DNA of 64,000 nucleotides. It comes from an uncultured Bradyrhizobium sp. (lineage in GTDB: Bacteria > Pseudomonadota > Alphaproteobacteria > Rhizobiales > Xanthobacteraceae). The notes below the pieces were generated by a model. The model was not told where the DNA came from. It worked only from the letters and a program-made list of their open reading frames with translations, and made no database searches. The DNA lies in the NCBI RefSeq assembly GCF_936943645.1, contig NZ_CAKZJO010000079.1, forward strand, positions 62,001-126,000, given 5' to 3'. Of this stretch, positions 39,034-47,650 are shown piece by piece. The translations under genes and the position numbers were made by a program. Numbering within the stretch: position 1 is the first letter of the stretch; each line of letters opens with the position of its first letter.

Positions 39034-39207
39034 CGTCAAACCTGAGGTGGCCGCTTCTTCAGCGGCCCTCGAAGGGCGACCGCCACACTGGTGCCGCGCG
39101 CTCTTACATGCGGGCCGCTCTTCCTTCGAGGCTCCCCATGGGACGCGTTGCGTCCCATGCCTCGCACCTCCAGCGACAACGGCTTTGCCGTTGCGCGGGG
39201 ATGACGG
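39034..39207. repeat. Family B palindromic repeat (copy 2)
   Basis: CCGTCAAACCTGAGGTGG and GGGGATGACGG are the outer arms. Inner parts are CGGCCCTCGAAGGGCGA, TCCTTCGAGGCTCCC and a CATGGGACGC...GCGTCCCATG hairpin. It is longer than copy 1 because of an extra CAACGGC...GCCGTTG hairpin near the right end. Confidence 0.8.
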
Positions 39208-39280
39208 AACGGGCATTGCGCGCCCTCCGCCCCAGACAGCACTGACATTCGCCCAAATTGCCACTACCTAATCACCCAGA

Positions 39281-42200
39281 ATGCCCTTTTCTTCCTCCCC
39301 CTTCGCTTCCGAGCGCGCCCTTCACGATCGAGTGCCTGGCGCGGGCGTCACTGCGGTGCTCGGGCCCACCAACACCGGCAAGACCCATCTCGCCATCGAG
39401 CGGATGCTCGCGCATCCCTCGGGCATGATCGGCCTGCCGCTGCGCCTCCTGGCGCGCGAGGTCTACAACAAGATCGCCGCACGCGTCGGCAGCGAGGCCG
39501 TCGCGCTCGTCACCGGCGAGGAGAAGATCAAGCCCAGGAATCCGCGCTATTGGGTCTCGACCGTCGAGGCGATGCCGCGCGACCTCGACCTTTCCTTTCT
39601 CGCCGTCGACGAGGTCCAGATCGCGAGCGATCTCGAACGCGGCCATGTCTTCACCGATCGCATCCTCAACCGCCGCGGCCGCGACGAGACGCTGCTGCTG
39701 GGCGCTGCCACCATGCGCCCGATCATCGAGCGGCTGCTGCCCGGCGTTTCCATGATCACGCGGCCGCGCCTGTCGCAGCTGGAATTCGCCGGCGACCGCA
39801 AGATCACGCGCCAGCCGCGCCGCACCGCCATCGTCGCGTTCTCGGCCGACGAAGTCTACGCCATCGCCGAGCTGATCAAGCGCCAGCATGGCGGCGCCGC
39901 CGTGGTGCTGGGATCGCTCTCGCCCCGCACGCGCAACGCGCAGGTGGAGATGTTCCAGAACGGCGACGTCGATTATCTCGTTGCCACCGATGCCGTCGGC
40001 ATGGGCCTCAATCTCGACGTCGACCACGTCGCCTTTGCCTCCGACCGCAAGTTCGACGGCTTTCAGTTCCGCCGCCTGACGCCGTCCGAGTTCGCGCAGA
40101 TCGCGGGACGCGCGGGCAGGGCCACGCGCAACGGCACCTTCGGCACCACAGGGCGCTGCGCGCCGTTCGAGCCCGAGCTCGTCAACGCGCTGCAGAACCA
40201 CACTTTCGATCCGGTGAAGATGCTGCAATGGCGCAATTCGAAGCTGGATTTCTCCTCGCTCGGCGCGCTCCAGGTCTCGCTGAACCTCGCCCCCGGCCAT
40301 GAGGCGCTGACGCGCGCGCCAATCGCCGAGGACATGCGCGTGCTCGACCATGCCGCCCGCGACGCCGAGGTGCGCGATGTCGCGCACGGCAAGGAGGCCG
40401 TGGAACGGCTGTGGGAGGCCTGCCAGGTCCCGGACTACAGGAAATTGTCGCCGGCCGCCCATGCCGAGCTGGTGACCACGCTCTACGGCTTCCTGATGCG
40501 GAAGGGCTGCATCCCCGATGCCTGGTTCGAAGCCCAGGTCACCCAGGCCGACCGCATCGACGGCGACATCGACACGCTGTCGGCCCGGATCGCACAGATC
40601 CGCACCTGGACCTTCGTCGCCAACCGCCCGGACTGGCTGAAAGGCCCCGAACGCTGGCAGGGGATCGCGCGGGAGGTCGAAAATAAATTATCGGATGCGC
40701 TCCATGAACGCTTGACTGAGCGTTTCGTTGATCGCCGGACCAGTGTATTGATGCGCCGCCTGCGGGAGAACACGAGCTTGAATACTGAAATCGGCAAGAC
40801 CGGCGAAGTCATCGTCGAAGGCCATGTCATCGGCCGCCTCGACGGCTTCACCTTTGCACCGGATGCGGCGGAAGCAGGCTCCGATGCGAAAGCCTTGCAG
40901 GCTGCAGCGCAAGCGGTGCTCGCCGGCGAGATCAACACGCGTGCCGAAAAGCTCGGCAATGCGCCGGACGATCAGTTCGTGCTGACCTCCGAAGGCACCA
41001 TCCGCTGGACCGGCGATGCCGTGGCGCGACTGTCTGCCGCAGAGGACGCGCTGCATCCGCGCATCCGCATCATCTCCGACGAAAGGCTCACCGGGGCGCC
41101 CCGCGAAAAAGTGCAGGCCCGGCTCGAGCTCTGGCTCAAGACCCATATCGAGAAGCTGCTCGGGCCGATGTTCGAGCTTTCCAAGGCGGAGGACGTCACC
41201 GGTATCGCCCGCGGGATCGCCTATCAGCTGGTCGAGGCGCTCGGCGTGCTGGAGCGGCCCAAGATCGCCAATGAGCTGAAGGATCTCGACCAGCCCTCGC
41301 GTGCCGTCCTGCGGAAGTACGGCGTCCGCTTCGGCGCCTATCACATCTATTTCCCCGGCCTGCTCAAGCCCGCCGCGCGCGCGCTCGCCGCGCTGCTCTG
41401 GGCGCTGAAGCAGGACAATGTCGATCTGTCCTCTCTCTCGGGCGCGCAGCATCTGGCCTCATCGGGCCGCACTTCTTTCCCGGTCGACAAGGCGCTGCCG
41501 CGCGATGCCTATCGCGTGCTCGGCTACAAGCAGGCCGGCGAGCGCGCCGTGCGCGTCGACATCCTGGAGCGCCTGGCCGATCTGATCCGCCCGGCGCTGG
41601 CCTGGCGCGAGAATGCCTCCGGCGAGAAGCCGGCCGGCGCCTTCGACGGCCGTGGCTTCGTGGTGACGCAGGCGATGACCTCGCTCACGGGATCTGCCGG
41701 CGAGGATTTCGCCTCCGTGCTGCGCGCGCTCGGCTATCGCATGGAGAAGCGTCCGCCGCTGCCGGCAAAACCGGCCGTGGTGGAAACGGTCGCGGCCGAA
41801 ACGCCGCCGGCTGAAGGCAGCGCCGAGGCCTCGGCAGAGACTTCGACCGAGACGGCGGCGGAAGCCGTTGCCGGCCTGCCCGAGGAGACCCCGGCCGTCG
41901 AGACTGCCGTTGAAGGCGTCACCGTCGAAGATGCGCCCGGCATGGAGCAGCACGACGAGCCCGCCCCGGCAGAGCCCGCGCTCGAAGCGTCTCCTGAGGT
42001 GCCCGTGACGCCCGAAGACGCCCCCGGCATCGCGCCGCCGGCTGACGAGGCCGCTGCGCCGGTGGAGGCTGCCGGCCTCGAAGCGGCTGCCGCCGAGACC
42101 GTGGCAACGGAAGCCGCTGCGTCACCCGATGCCGCCGCGCCTGAAGCTGCGGCCGCGCCCGCCGAGCCCGAACTGGTCGAAGTCTGGCGTCCCGGCGGCC

Positions 42201-42703
42201 GTCACGAGGACCGCAAGCCGCGCCACGAGCGCCACCGTCACCAGCGCCATCACAACAACCAGCGGCCGCAGGCCGGTGCCGAGGCGGGCGCTGCGCCCGC
42301 GGAAGGCGAAGCCGCCGAAGGCGCCAAGCCCGGTGAAAGGCATCGTCATGGCGGCGGTCATCGCCGCGACGGCAACAGGGACTTCCGCAAGCCGCGCGAA
42401 GGTGGCGAGGGCGGCGAGCGCCGCGACGACCGCAATCGCAGCTTCCAGGGCAAGGACCGCGACAAGGATCGCGATCGCAACCGCGACAACAAGAAGTTCG
42501 GCGGCGATCGTGACAAGGGTCGCGACAACCGTGGCCGCGACCGCGACAAGGGCCGCGACCGCCGAGATCGCGAATCCGGTCCGTCGCTCCGTCCCTACGC
42601 TTCGAGCGCGAACCCGCGCGAGCGCGATCGTCCCGCCGATCCCAACTCGCCGTTCGCCAAGCTCGCTGCGCTGAAAGAGCAGCTGTCGGGACGCAAGGAG
42701 TAA
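39281..42703 (+). CDS. SUV3-like DExH RNA helicase with disordered basic tail
   Basis: 1140 residues. Helicase motif I is LGPTNTGKTHLAIERML, motif II is the DEVQ of FLAVDEVQIASDLERGH, motif III is LLLGAAT, and domain 2 has VATDAVGMGLNLDVDHVAF and EFAQIAGRAGRATRNG. This is the organisation of mitochondrial SUV3, the degradosome helicase, whose alphaproteobacterial relatives are known. A long C-terminal region follows: Ala/Pro/Glu-rich (about 830-965), then highly basic Arg/Asp/Lys repeats (about 980-1110) likely to bind RNA. It runs directly into the S4 gene, 4 bases on. Confidence 0.9.
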   Translation: MPFSSSPFASERALHDRVPGAGVTAVLGPTNTGKTHLAIERMLAHPSGMIGLPLRLLAREVYNKIAARVGSEAVALVTGEEKIKPRNPRYWVSTVEAMPRDLDLSFLAVDEVQIASDLERGHVFTDRILNRRGRDETLLLGAATMRPIIERLLPGVSMITRPRLSQLEFAGDRKITRQPRRTAIVAFSADEVYAIAELIKRQHGGAAVVLGSLSPRTRNAQVEMFQNGDVDYLVATDAVGMGLNLDVDHVAFASDRKFDGFQFRRLTPSEFAQIAGRAGRATRNGTFGTTGRCAPFEPELVNALQNHTFDPVKMLQWRNSKLDFSSLGALQVSLNLAPGHEALTRAPIAEDMRVLDHAARDAEVRDVAHGKEAVERLWEACQVPDYRKLSPAAHAELVTTLYGFLMRKGCIPDAWFEAQVTQADRIDGDIDTLSARIAQIRTWTFVANRPDWLKGPERWQGIAREVENKLSDALHERLTERFVDRRTSVLMRRLRENTSLNTEIGKTGEVIVEGHVIGRLDGFTFAPDAAEAGSDAKALQAAAQAVLAGEINTRAEKLGNAPDDQFVLTSEGTIRWTGDAVARLSAAEDALHPRIRIISDERLTGAPREKVQARLELWLKTHIEKLLGPMFELSKAEDVTGIARGIAYQLVEALGVLERPKIANELKDLDQPSRAVLRKYGVRFGAYHIYFPGLLKPAARALAALLWALKQDNVDLSSLSGAQHLASSGRTSFPVDKALPRDAYRVLGYKQAGERAVRVDILERLADLIRPALAWRENASGEKPAGAFDGRGFVVTQAMTSLTGSAGEDFASVLRALGYRMEKRPPLPAKPAVVETVAAETPPAEGSAEASAETSTETAAEAVAGLPEETPAVETAVEGVTVEDAPGMEQHDEPAPAEPALEASPEVPVTPEDAPGIAPPADEAAAPVEAAGLEAAAAETVATEAAASPDAAAPEAAAAPAEPELVEVWRPGGRHEDRKPRHERHRHQRHHNNQRPQAGAEAGAAPAEGEAAEGAKPGERHRHGGGHRRDGNRDFRKPREGGEGGERRDDRNRSFQGKDRDKDRDRNRDNKKFGGDRDKGRDNRGRDRDKGRDRRDRESGPSLRPYASSANPRERDRPADPNSPFAKLAALKEQLSGRKE

Positions 42704-42707
42704 CCCC

Positions 42708-42980
42708 ACGACCACCGAGCGGCAGCGCCTCGACAAATGGCTGTGGCACGCGCGGGTGGTGAAAGCGCGTACCTCTGCGGCCGAGCTCGTCGAGACCGGC
42801 CACGTTCGCGTCAACGGCGAGCGGGAGAAATCTCCGGGCCATGCGATCAAGCTCGGCGACGTCGTCACCGTCGCGCTCGATCGCACCGTGCGCGTGTTGA
42901 GAGTGACAAGCTTTAGCGAACGCCGTGGCGATGCTGCCGCGGCGCGGGTGCTCTACGAAGAGCTCGGAACGCGCAATTAA
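42708..42980 (+). CDS. S4-domain RNA-binding protein with ACG start codon
   Basis: 90 residues of the Hsp15-like S4 family, which binds rRNA or tRNA on stalled large ribosomal subunits. RLDKWLWHARVVKARTSAAELVETGHVRVNG is the S4 core. This frame has no ATG, GTG or TTG between the upstream stop at 42672 and the core. AAGGAG (42695-42700) sits 7 bases before an ACG at 42708, exactly where the family's Met-Thr-Thr-Glu start would be. Translation may start at ACG, or the gene is weakened. A GTG at 42753 or 42756 would lose half the core. Its terminator overlaps the stop. Confidence 0.85.
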   Translation, partial: TTTERQRLDKWLWHARVVKARTSAAELVETGHVRVNGEREKSPGHAIKLGDVVTVALDRTVRVLRVTSFSERRGDAAAARVLYEELGTRN

Positions 42981-42998
42981 TTGCGCTTCTTATTCATT
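42971..42998 (+). terminator. Terminator overlapping the S4 stop codon
   Basis: GCGCAATTAATTGCGC is a perfect 16-bp palindrome holding the TAA stop, followed by TTCTTATTCATTTCTT. Ends the helicase-S4 operon before fdxA. Confidence 0.7.
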
Positions 42999-43112
42999 TC
43001 TTGGTCGATCAAACGCACACAAGTGTCATGATCGGGCTTTCCCGACCTTGCAGCGCAGGGCCATCCGCGCTACGCAGGCCGCGACTTTTAAAAGAGCTTT
43101 TCGGAGCGTTGG

Positions 43113-43451
43113 ATGACTTACGTCGTCACTGAAAACTGCATCAAGTGCAAGTACACCGACTGCGTCGAGGTCTGCCCGGTCGACTGCTTCTACGAGGGTG
43201 ACAACATGCTCGTCATCCACCCCGACGAGTGCATCGATTGCGGCGTGTGCGAGCCGGAATGCCCCGCCGACGCTATCAAGCCGGACACGGAACCGGGCCT
43301 GGAAAAGTGGCTGGAAGTGAATACCCAGTACGCCAAGAGCTGGCCGAACATCACCCAGAAGAAAGAATCACCTGCCGACGCCAAGGAATTCGACGGCATG
43401 GAAGGCAAGTTCGAGAAATATTTTTCTCCGAACCCCGGCTCCGGCGACTAA
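43113..43451 (+). CDS. fdxA: Seven-iron ferredoxin FdxA
   Basis: 112 residues. The cysteine pattern ENCIKCKYTDCVEVCPVDC followed by CIDCGVCEPECP marks a 3Fe-4S plus 4Fe-4S ferredoxin. The long C-terminal tail (LEKWLEVNTQYAKSWPNITQKK) is typical of the FdxA type found next to CarD-family genes in alphaproteobacteria. It carries single electrons in the cytosol. The upstream terminator suggests its own promoter. Confidence 0.96.
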   Translation: MTYVVTENCIKCKYTDCVEVCPVDCFYEGDNMLVIHPDECIDCGVCEPECPADAIKPDTEPGLEKWLEVNTQYAKSWPNITQKKESPADAKEFDGMEGKFEKYFSPNPGSGD

Positions 43452-43519
43452 TTCGGGCCCAAACTTAACCCTAATAGCGGCCCTGCCGCCGAAAACCAGC
43501 CCTGAAGACCCCTAAATCA

Positions 43520-43547
43520 TTGATTTTTGCGGGAAATGTGCTATATT
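43520..43547 (+). promoter_or_regulatory. Candidate promoter of the CarD-family gene
   Basis: TTGATT (43520-43525), a 16-base spacer and TATATT (43542-43547). Predicted start near 43554. This leaves a long leader if translation starts at 43796, or a 45-base one if at GTG 43598. Confidence 0.45.
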
Positions 43548-43795
43548 GGGCACATTAAGCCGAACCCTGTCAGCCCCGTTGGCCCCGCTGGGTTCCCGTG
43601 AAACCAAATGTCGAACAGGGGCGTGGCAGTTTCCGCGCGCAGGCTGTGTCACAGAAAACGCGTAAAAAGAGTACTTCAGCGAGGGCTTCCCATAAGGAGG
43701 CCAAAAAAGTCGCCGCGGCCAGCCGTAGCGCATCCAAGGGTCGGACCGCGACGAAGGCGCCGGCTGCAAAGTCCTCGAAGAACAAAAGAAGCGCA

Positions 43796-44623
43796 ATGCC
43801 TAACAAGACTGCCAAACCGGCCGCGAAAGCGACCGTTGCCAAGCCTGCTGCCAAGCCTGTGACTGCCAAGCCTGCCGCCGTCAAGGCTCCCGCTGCCAAG
43901 CCGGCCGCGCCGAAGGCTCCTGTTGCTGCTGCTCCTGCCAAGGCCCCCGTCGCTGCCGCCAAGCCGGTTGCCAAGCCCGCTGCCGCGCCGAAGGTCGAGG
44001 AAAAGAAGGTCGTGACCCAGCGCCAGGGCTTCAAGGCCAACGAATTCGTCGTCTATCCCGCTCACGGCGTCGGCCAGATCCTGGCCATCGAGGAGCAGGA
44101 GATTGCCGGTGCGAAGCTCGAGCTGTTCGTCATCAACTTCATCAAGGACAAGATGACGCTGCGCGTGCCGACCGCCAAGGTCGCCAATGTCGGCATGCGC
44201 AAGCTGTCCGAGCCCGCGCTGGTGAAGAAGGCGCTGGAGACCCTCAAGGGCCGCGCCCGCGTCAAGCGCACCATGTGGTCGCGCCGCGCCCAGGAATACG
44301 AAGCGAAGATCAATTCGGGCGACATCGTCGCGATCGCGGAAGTCGTGCGCGATCTCTACCGCTCGGAATCGCAGCCGGAGCAGTCCTACTCGGAACGCCA
44401 GCTCTATGAAGCGGCGCTCGATCGTCTGTCCCGCGAGATCGCGGTGGTGCAGCACTCGACCGAGACCGAAGCGGTCAAGGAGATCGAGGCCCAGCTCGCC
44501 AAGAGCCCGCGCCGGACCAACGCCAAGGCGGAAGCCGCCGACGGCGAGGGCGACACGGATGCCGAGGGCGATACCGACGATAGCGATGGCGACGACACCA
44601 CCGTCGCCGACGAGGCCGCGTAA
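43796..44623 (+). CDS. CarD/CdnL-family RNA polymerase regulator
   Basis: About 275 residues from ATG 43796. A Lys/Pro/Ala repeat tail (AKPAAK, APAKAPVAAAKP) of about 60 residues comes first. Then the CarD N-terminal Tudor-like domain that binds the polymerase beta subunit: GFKANEFVVYPAHGVGQILAIEEQEI. The helical DNA-contacting domain follows (MWSRRAQEYEAKINSGDIVAIAEVVRDLYR, SYSERQLYEAALDRL). An acidic tail ends it. GTG 43598 and 43646 are in-frame alternatives that would extend the basic tail by up to 66 residues. It stabilises open promoter complexes. It follows fdxA, as in many relatives. Confidence 0.9.
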   Translation: MPNKTAKPAAKATVAKPAAKPVTAKPAAVKAPAAKPAAPKAPVAAAPAKAPVAAAKPVAKPAAAPKVEEKKVVTQRQGFKANEFVVYPAHGVGQILAIEEQEIAGAKLELFVINFIKDKMTLRVPTAKVANVGMRKLSEPALVKKALETLKGRARVKRTMWSRRAQEYEAKINSGDIVAIAEVVRDLYRSESQPEQSYSERQLYEAALDRLSREIAVVQHSTETEAVKEIEAQLAKSPRRTNAKAEAADGEGDTDAEGDTDDSDGDDTTVADEAA

Positions 44624-44650
44624 GCGCCTCGCGTCGATCGCAAGCAATCA

Positions 44651-44680
44651 AAAGCCCGGCCGCTCGGCCGGGCTTTTTGT
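44651..44680 (+). terminator. CarD-family gene terminator
   Basis: AGCCCGGCCG-CT-CGGCCGGGCT (44653-44674) followed by TTTTTG, 30 bases after the stop. Strong intrinsic terminator. Confidence 0.92.
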
Positions 44681-44742
44681 TTGGGGATGCTTGTCCAAGA
44701 CGATACGGAAGCTTTGTGCGAGAGCTCTCTCGACCAACTCGG

Positions 44743-44870
44743 TGTCGTCCCGGCGAACGCCGGGACCCATACTCCCAGGGAGAAGTTTGACGAAGATATT
44801 TTGTTCGGTACCTCTACCGATCGCAACGACAGATTCCGCGGTATGGGTCCCGGCGTTCGCCGGGACGACG
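44743..44870. repeat. Family D palindromic repeat (copy 2)
   Basis: TGTCGTCCCGGCGAACGCCGGGACC at left (20 bases of it are a GGTCCCGGCG hairpin partner) and GGTCCCGGCGTTCGCCGGG-ACGACG at right, a long near-perfect inverted repeat about an AT-richer core. It lies between convergent carD-family and regR genes. Confidence 0.85.
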
Positions 44871-44906
44871 AGAGGGGAGAGTGTTCGTCAAACGTCGTGT
44901 GGCGGC

Positions 44907-45440
44907 CTACTTCACCGGCCGCTTCTCGAGCTTCCTTGCCAGCGTGCGCCGATGCATGCCCAATCGTCGCGCCGCCTCGGAGATGTTGAAATCGGTCTCG
45001 ATCAGGGTCTGGTGGATGCGCTCCCATTCCAGTGTCTTGATCGAGGTCGGCCGCGCATCGAGCGCGACCTCGGTATTGCCTTCGGCCTTGGTGAAGGCGG
45101 CTTCGATGTCGTCGGTGTTGGAGGGTTTTGCGAGATAGTGGCAGGCCCCTAACTTAATCGCCTCCACCGCGGTGGAGATGCTGGCAAAGCCCGTGAGCAC
45201 CACGATCAGCATGTCGGGGTCATGCGTGTGCAGAAGCTCGACGCAGGCAAGGCCCGAGGCGCCGCCGAGCTTGAGGTCGACCACGGCATGGCCGAAGGTC
45301 CGTTCCTCCAGCGCCTTGCGCACGTCCTCGATCGAGGCGGCCAGCACGACCTCGTAGCCGCGGCGCTCGAACGAGCGCTTCAGCGTGCGCGCAAAGCCTT
45401 CGTCGTCCTCGACGACGATGAGCGAACGGTCAGGCGTCAA
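44907..45440 (-). CDS. regR: Redox response regulator RegR (ActR/RegA/PrrA type)
   Basis: 177 residues. The receiver has VVEDDEGFART, the acceptor Asp in AVVDLKLGGASGL, TGFASISTAVEA and AKPS. A short proline-containing linker leads to a Fis-type helix-turn-helix, DFNISEAARRLGMHRRTLARKLEKRPV. This short RegA-like design is distinctive. In Bradyrhizobium RegR responds to low oxygen and controls nitrogen-fixation and respiration genes. It overlaps regS by 11 bases at its 5' end and closes the cyo-SURF1-regS-regR run. Confidence 0.95.
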   Translation of the reverse strand: MTPDRSLIVVEDDEGFARTLKRSFERRGYEVVLAASIEDVRKALEERTFGHAVVDLKLGGASGLACVELLHTHDPDMLIVVLTGFASISTAVEAIKLGACHYLAKPSNTDDIEAAFTKAEGNTEVALDARPTSIKTLEWERIHQTLIETDFNISEAARRLGMHRRTLARKLEKRPVK

Positions 45441-46827
45441 AATTTCCTCCGATCGCGAGGGTAGCGAGCGGCAGCGTCAGGCGCACGGTGGCGCCGCGCT
45501 TCCTGTGGTTCTCGGCGGTCACGCTGCCGCCCAGCTTGCGCACCACGTTCACGACCAGGAACAGGCCGAGCCCGCCGCCGGTGCGGCCCTTGCTCGATTG
45601 GTAGGGCTTTCCGAGCTGCGCCAGCATTTCCGGCGCAAAGCCCGGGCCGCGATCGCTGATCGACAGCACGAGGTTGTCGCCTTCGCGCTCGGCCACGAGC
45701 TCGACCCAGTCGCGCGAGACCTCATAGGCGTTGTCGAGCACGTTGAAGATGACCTGCTTCAAGGCGATGTCGGAGACGATCGCGACGTCCGCGCCGAACG
45801 TATTGACGAAGTAGAGCGTCCGCGCCGAGCGCGCGTCGCGCCACTCGTCGACCAGGGCGGTCACGAACGCCGTCACCGTGGTCGGCGAGGAGCCTTCGCC
45901 GCGCGCTTCGCCCGCCGAGACCAGAATGCCCGTCACGATCGACTTGCAGCGCTGCAGCGAGGTCTCCATCTCCGTGAGATCCTCGGCGAGCTCCTGATCG
46001 GCGGCGAGATCCGGCATGCGGCGCCAATCGCTGAGGATCACCGAGAGCGAGGCCAGCGGCGTGCCCAGCTCATGCGCCGCGCCGGAGGCGAGCAGGCCCA
46101 TGCGCACGATGTGATCCTGTTCGGCGGCGTGCTGGCGCAGCGCCGCCAGATGCGCATCGCGCTCCCTCAGGTTTCGATTGATGCGGGTGACGAACACGAC
46201 GAGCAGCACGGCGTTGAGCACGAAGCCGAGCAGCATGCCCGCAACGGTGAGGCTATAGGTCTCGCTGATCGGGTTCGGCGGCAGATCGAGCGGCCGGTAG
46301 GCCAGCGTCAACCAGACAAAACTCGCGCAGGTCAGTGCGACCAGCGACCAGGTCGAGCGGGCATCGAGCAGCACCGCGCCCAGCGTCACCTGCAGCAGGA
46401 ACAGCGAGGTGAAGGGATTGGTGGCGCCGCCGGAAAGGTAGAGCTGCGCGGTCAGCGCCGCGACGTCCAGCATCAGGGCGACCAGCAGCTCGTTGTTGGT
46501 GATCGCGGCGCGATGGCGCACCCAGATCAGGCTGGAGACGTTGAGCAGCACCAGCGCGCCGATCACCGCGCCCATCCGCTCCAGGGGTAAGGGAATGCCG
46601 AGCCCGAAATGCACGCCGCCGATGGTCACGATCTGCCCGACCACCGCGGTCCAGCGCAGCTGGATCAGCAGCGCCATGTTCTTGCGGTTGGTCTCGTCAT
46701 CGGTCGGCGCAGCACCGATCAGCTCGCTGCGCGCATCCGCCTGCGATTGCAGCGTGACGGTCAGCTCGCCAGGCGCTTGGCGAGGCGTGTTTCCGCCGTC
46801 AGGTTTGCTCGACGATCTCTCCAGCAT
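45430..46827 (-). CDS. regS: Redox sensor histidine kinase RegS (ActS/RegB/PrrB type)
   Basis: 465 residues with six predicted N-terminal helices. The conserved quinone-site motif YLSGGATNPFTSLFLLQ identifies the RegB family. The H-box is LLASGAAHELGTPLASLSV. The Cys in SLQRCKSIVTGIL corresponds to the redox-active cysteine region. The ATPase has QVIFNVLDNAYEVS, ISDRGPGFAPEML and GGGLGLFLVVNVV. It monitors respiratory redox state through the quinone pool and phosphorylates RegR. Its ATG at 46827 lies 29 bases inside the SURF1 gene, implying coupling to the cyo operon. Confidence 0.95.
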   Translation of the reverse strand: MLERSSSKPDGGNTPRQAPGELTVTLQSQADARSELIGAAPTDDETNRKNMALLIQLRWTAVVGQIVTIGGVHFGLGIPLPLERMGAVIGALVLLNVSSLIWVRHRAAITNNELLVALMLDVAALTAQLYLSGGATNPFTSLFLLQVTLGAVLLDARSTWSLVALTCASFVWLTLAYRPLDLPPNPISETYSLTVAGMLLGFVLNAVLLVVFVTRINRNLRERDAHLAALRQHAAEQDHIVRMGLLASGAAHELGTPLASLSVILSDWRRMPDLAADQELAEDLTEMETSLQRCKSIVTGILVSAGEARGEGSSPTTVTAFVTALVDEWRDARSARTLYFVNTFGADVAIVSDIALKQVIFNVLDNAYEVSRDWVELVAEREGDNLVLSISDRGPGFAPEMLAQLGKPYQSSKGRTGGGLGLFLVVNVVRKLGGSVTAENHRKRGATVRLTLPLATLAIGGNFDA

Positions 46828-47650
46828 CTGATCCCGTCCTGCGCGCGGCGGCACCTGGGCCACCGGCCGGTTCGTGGACGAAGCGCTTGCGGCGGAACAG
46901 CCCGCCGCCGAATGTGACGAAAAGCTTAGCCGCCAGCATGAAGGCGAGGGCAAACCACGTCAGCGCGTAGATCAGGTGGTTATTGGGAAAGCGCACCACG
47001 GTCAATCCGCCGATGGGCCCGCGGCCGGATTGTGATCCGGCGTCAACATCGACGAAGAACGGCGCGACGTTCTGGAGGCCCCGCGCTGCCGCGATCGCGG
47101 CGACATCCCGCGAGTACCAGCGGTTGTGCTGGGGCACGTTGTTCCGGAGGAAGCCGCCTTTGGGCTCCGTGATGCGGAGCAGGCCGGTGATCTCGACCTG
47201 ACCGTCCTGATTGCCGTCCCGCCGTGCCGATGGGTCACGCCGCTCCGACGGCACGAAGCCGCGGTTGACCAGAACGAGCGTACCGTCGCCGCGCCGAAGC
47301 GGCGTCAGCACCCAATAGCCCGGACCTTCCTCGGTGACGGCCTGAACCAGCGTCTCGCGGTCATGCAGGAAGCGGCCGGCGACGCTGACATGCCTGTATT
47401 CGTCGCTGGCCGCGCTGACCGCAGGCCACGATGCGGGCGAGGGAATCGGCTGGGCCGGGGCGTGAACACGCTGCTCGACGCGGTCGATCAGCGCCAGCTT
47501 CCAGGCGCGGCGTTCGATCTGCCAGACGCCGAGGGCGATCAGGACGACAAAGGCTGCCAGCGAGAGGACCGTGAGCCACAGGGACGGGGAGCGCGCAGTC
47601 TTGCTGCGCGCATCGTCCGTCCTGCTCGTCACGGTCCCGATCTCGCTCAC
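46799..47650 (-). CDS. SURF1-family oxidase assembly protein
   Basis: 283 residues. Two membrane helices (SLWLTVLSLAAFVVLIALGVWQIERRAWKL and LIYALTWFALAFMLAAKLF) enclose a periplasmic domain with family motifs GVWQIERRAWK, GYWVLTPLRRGDGTLVLVNRGFVP and NNHLIYALTWF. SURF1 helps build the haem-copper site of terminal oxidases. The GTG start at 47650 overlaps the cyoD stop (GTGA), so it is coupled. In this place its client is probably the cyo quinol oxidase. Confidence 0.93.
   Translation of the reverse strand: MSEIGTVTSRTDDARSKTARSPSLWLTVLSLAAFVVLIALGVWQIERRAWKLALIDRVEQRVHAPAQPIPSPASWPAVSAASDEYRHVSVAGRFLHDRETLVQAVTEEGPGYWVLTPLRRGDGTLVLVNRGFVPSERRDPSARRDGNQDGQVEITGLLRITEPKGGFLRNNVPQHNRWYSRDVAAIAAARGLQNVAPFFVDVDAGSQSGRGPIGGLTVVRFPNNHLIYALTWFALAFMLAAKLFVTFGGGLFRRKRFVHEPAGGPGAAARRTGSDAGEIVEQT

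Noticed and set aside
38917..39207. Possible CRISPR array or integron-like cassette in the greA-helicase gap
   Set aside because: The repeats are inverted palindromes of two families found elsewhere in single copies; there are no regularly spaced direct repeats or cas genes.
42756..42980. GTG 42756 as the start of the S4 protein
   Set aside because: It would delete the conserved RLDKWLWHAR half of the S4 core and has no ribosome site, while a strong one sits before ACG 42708.
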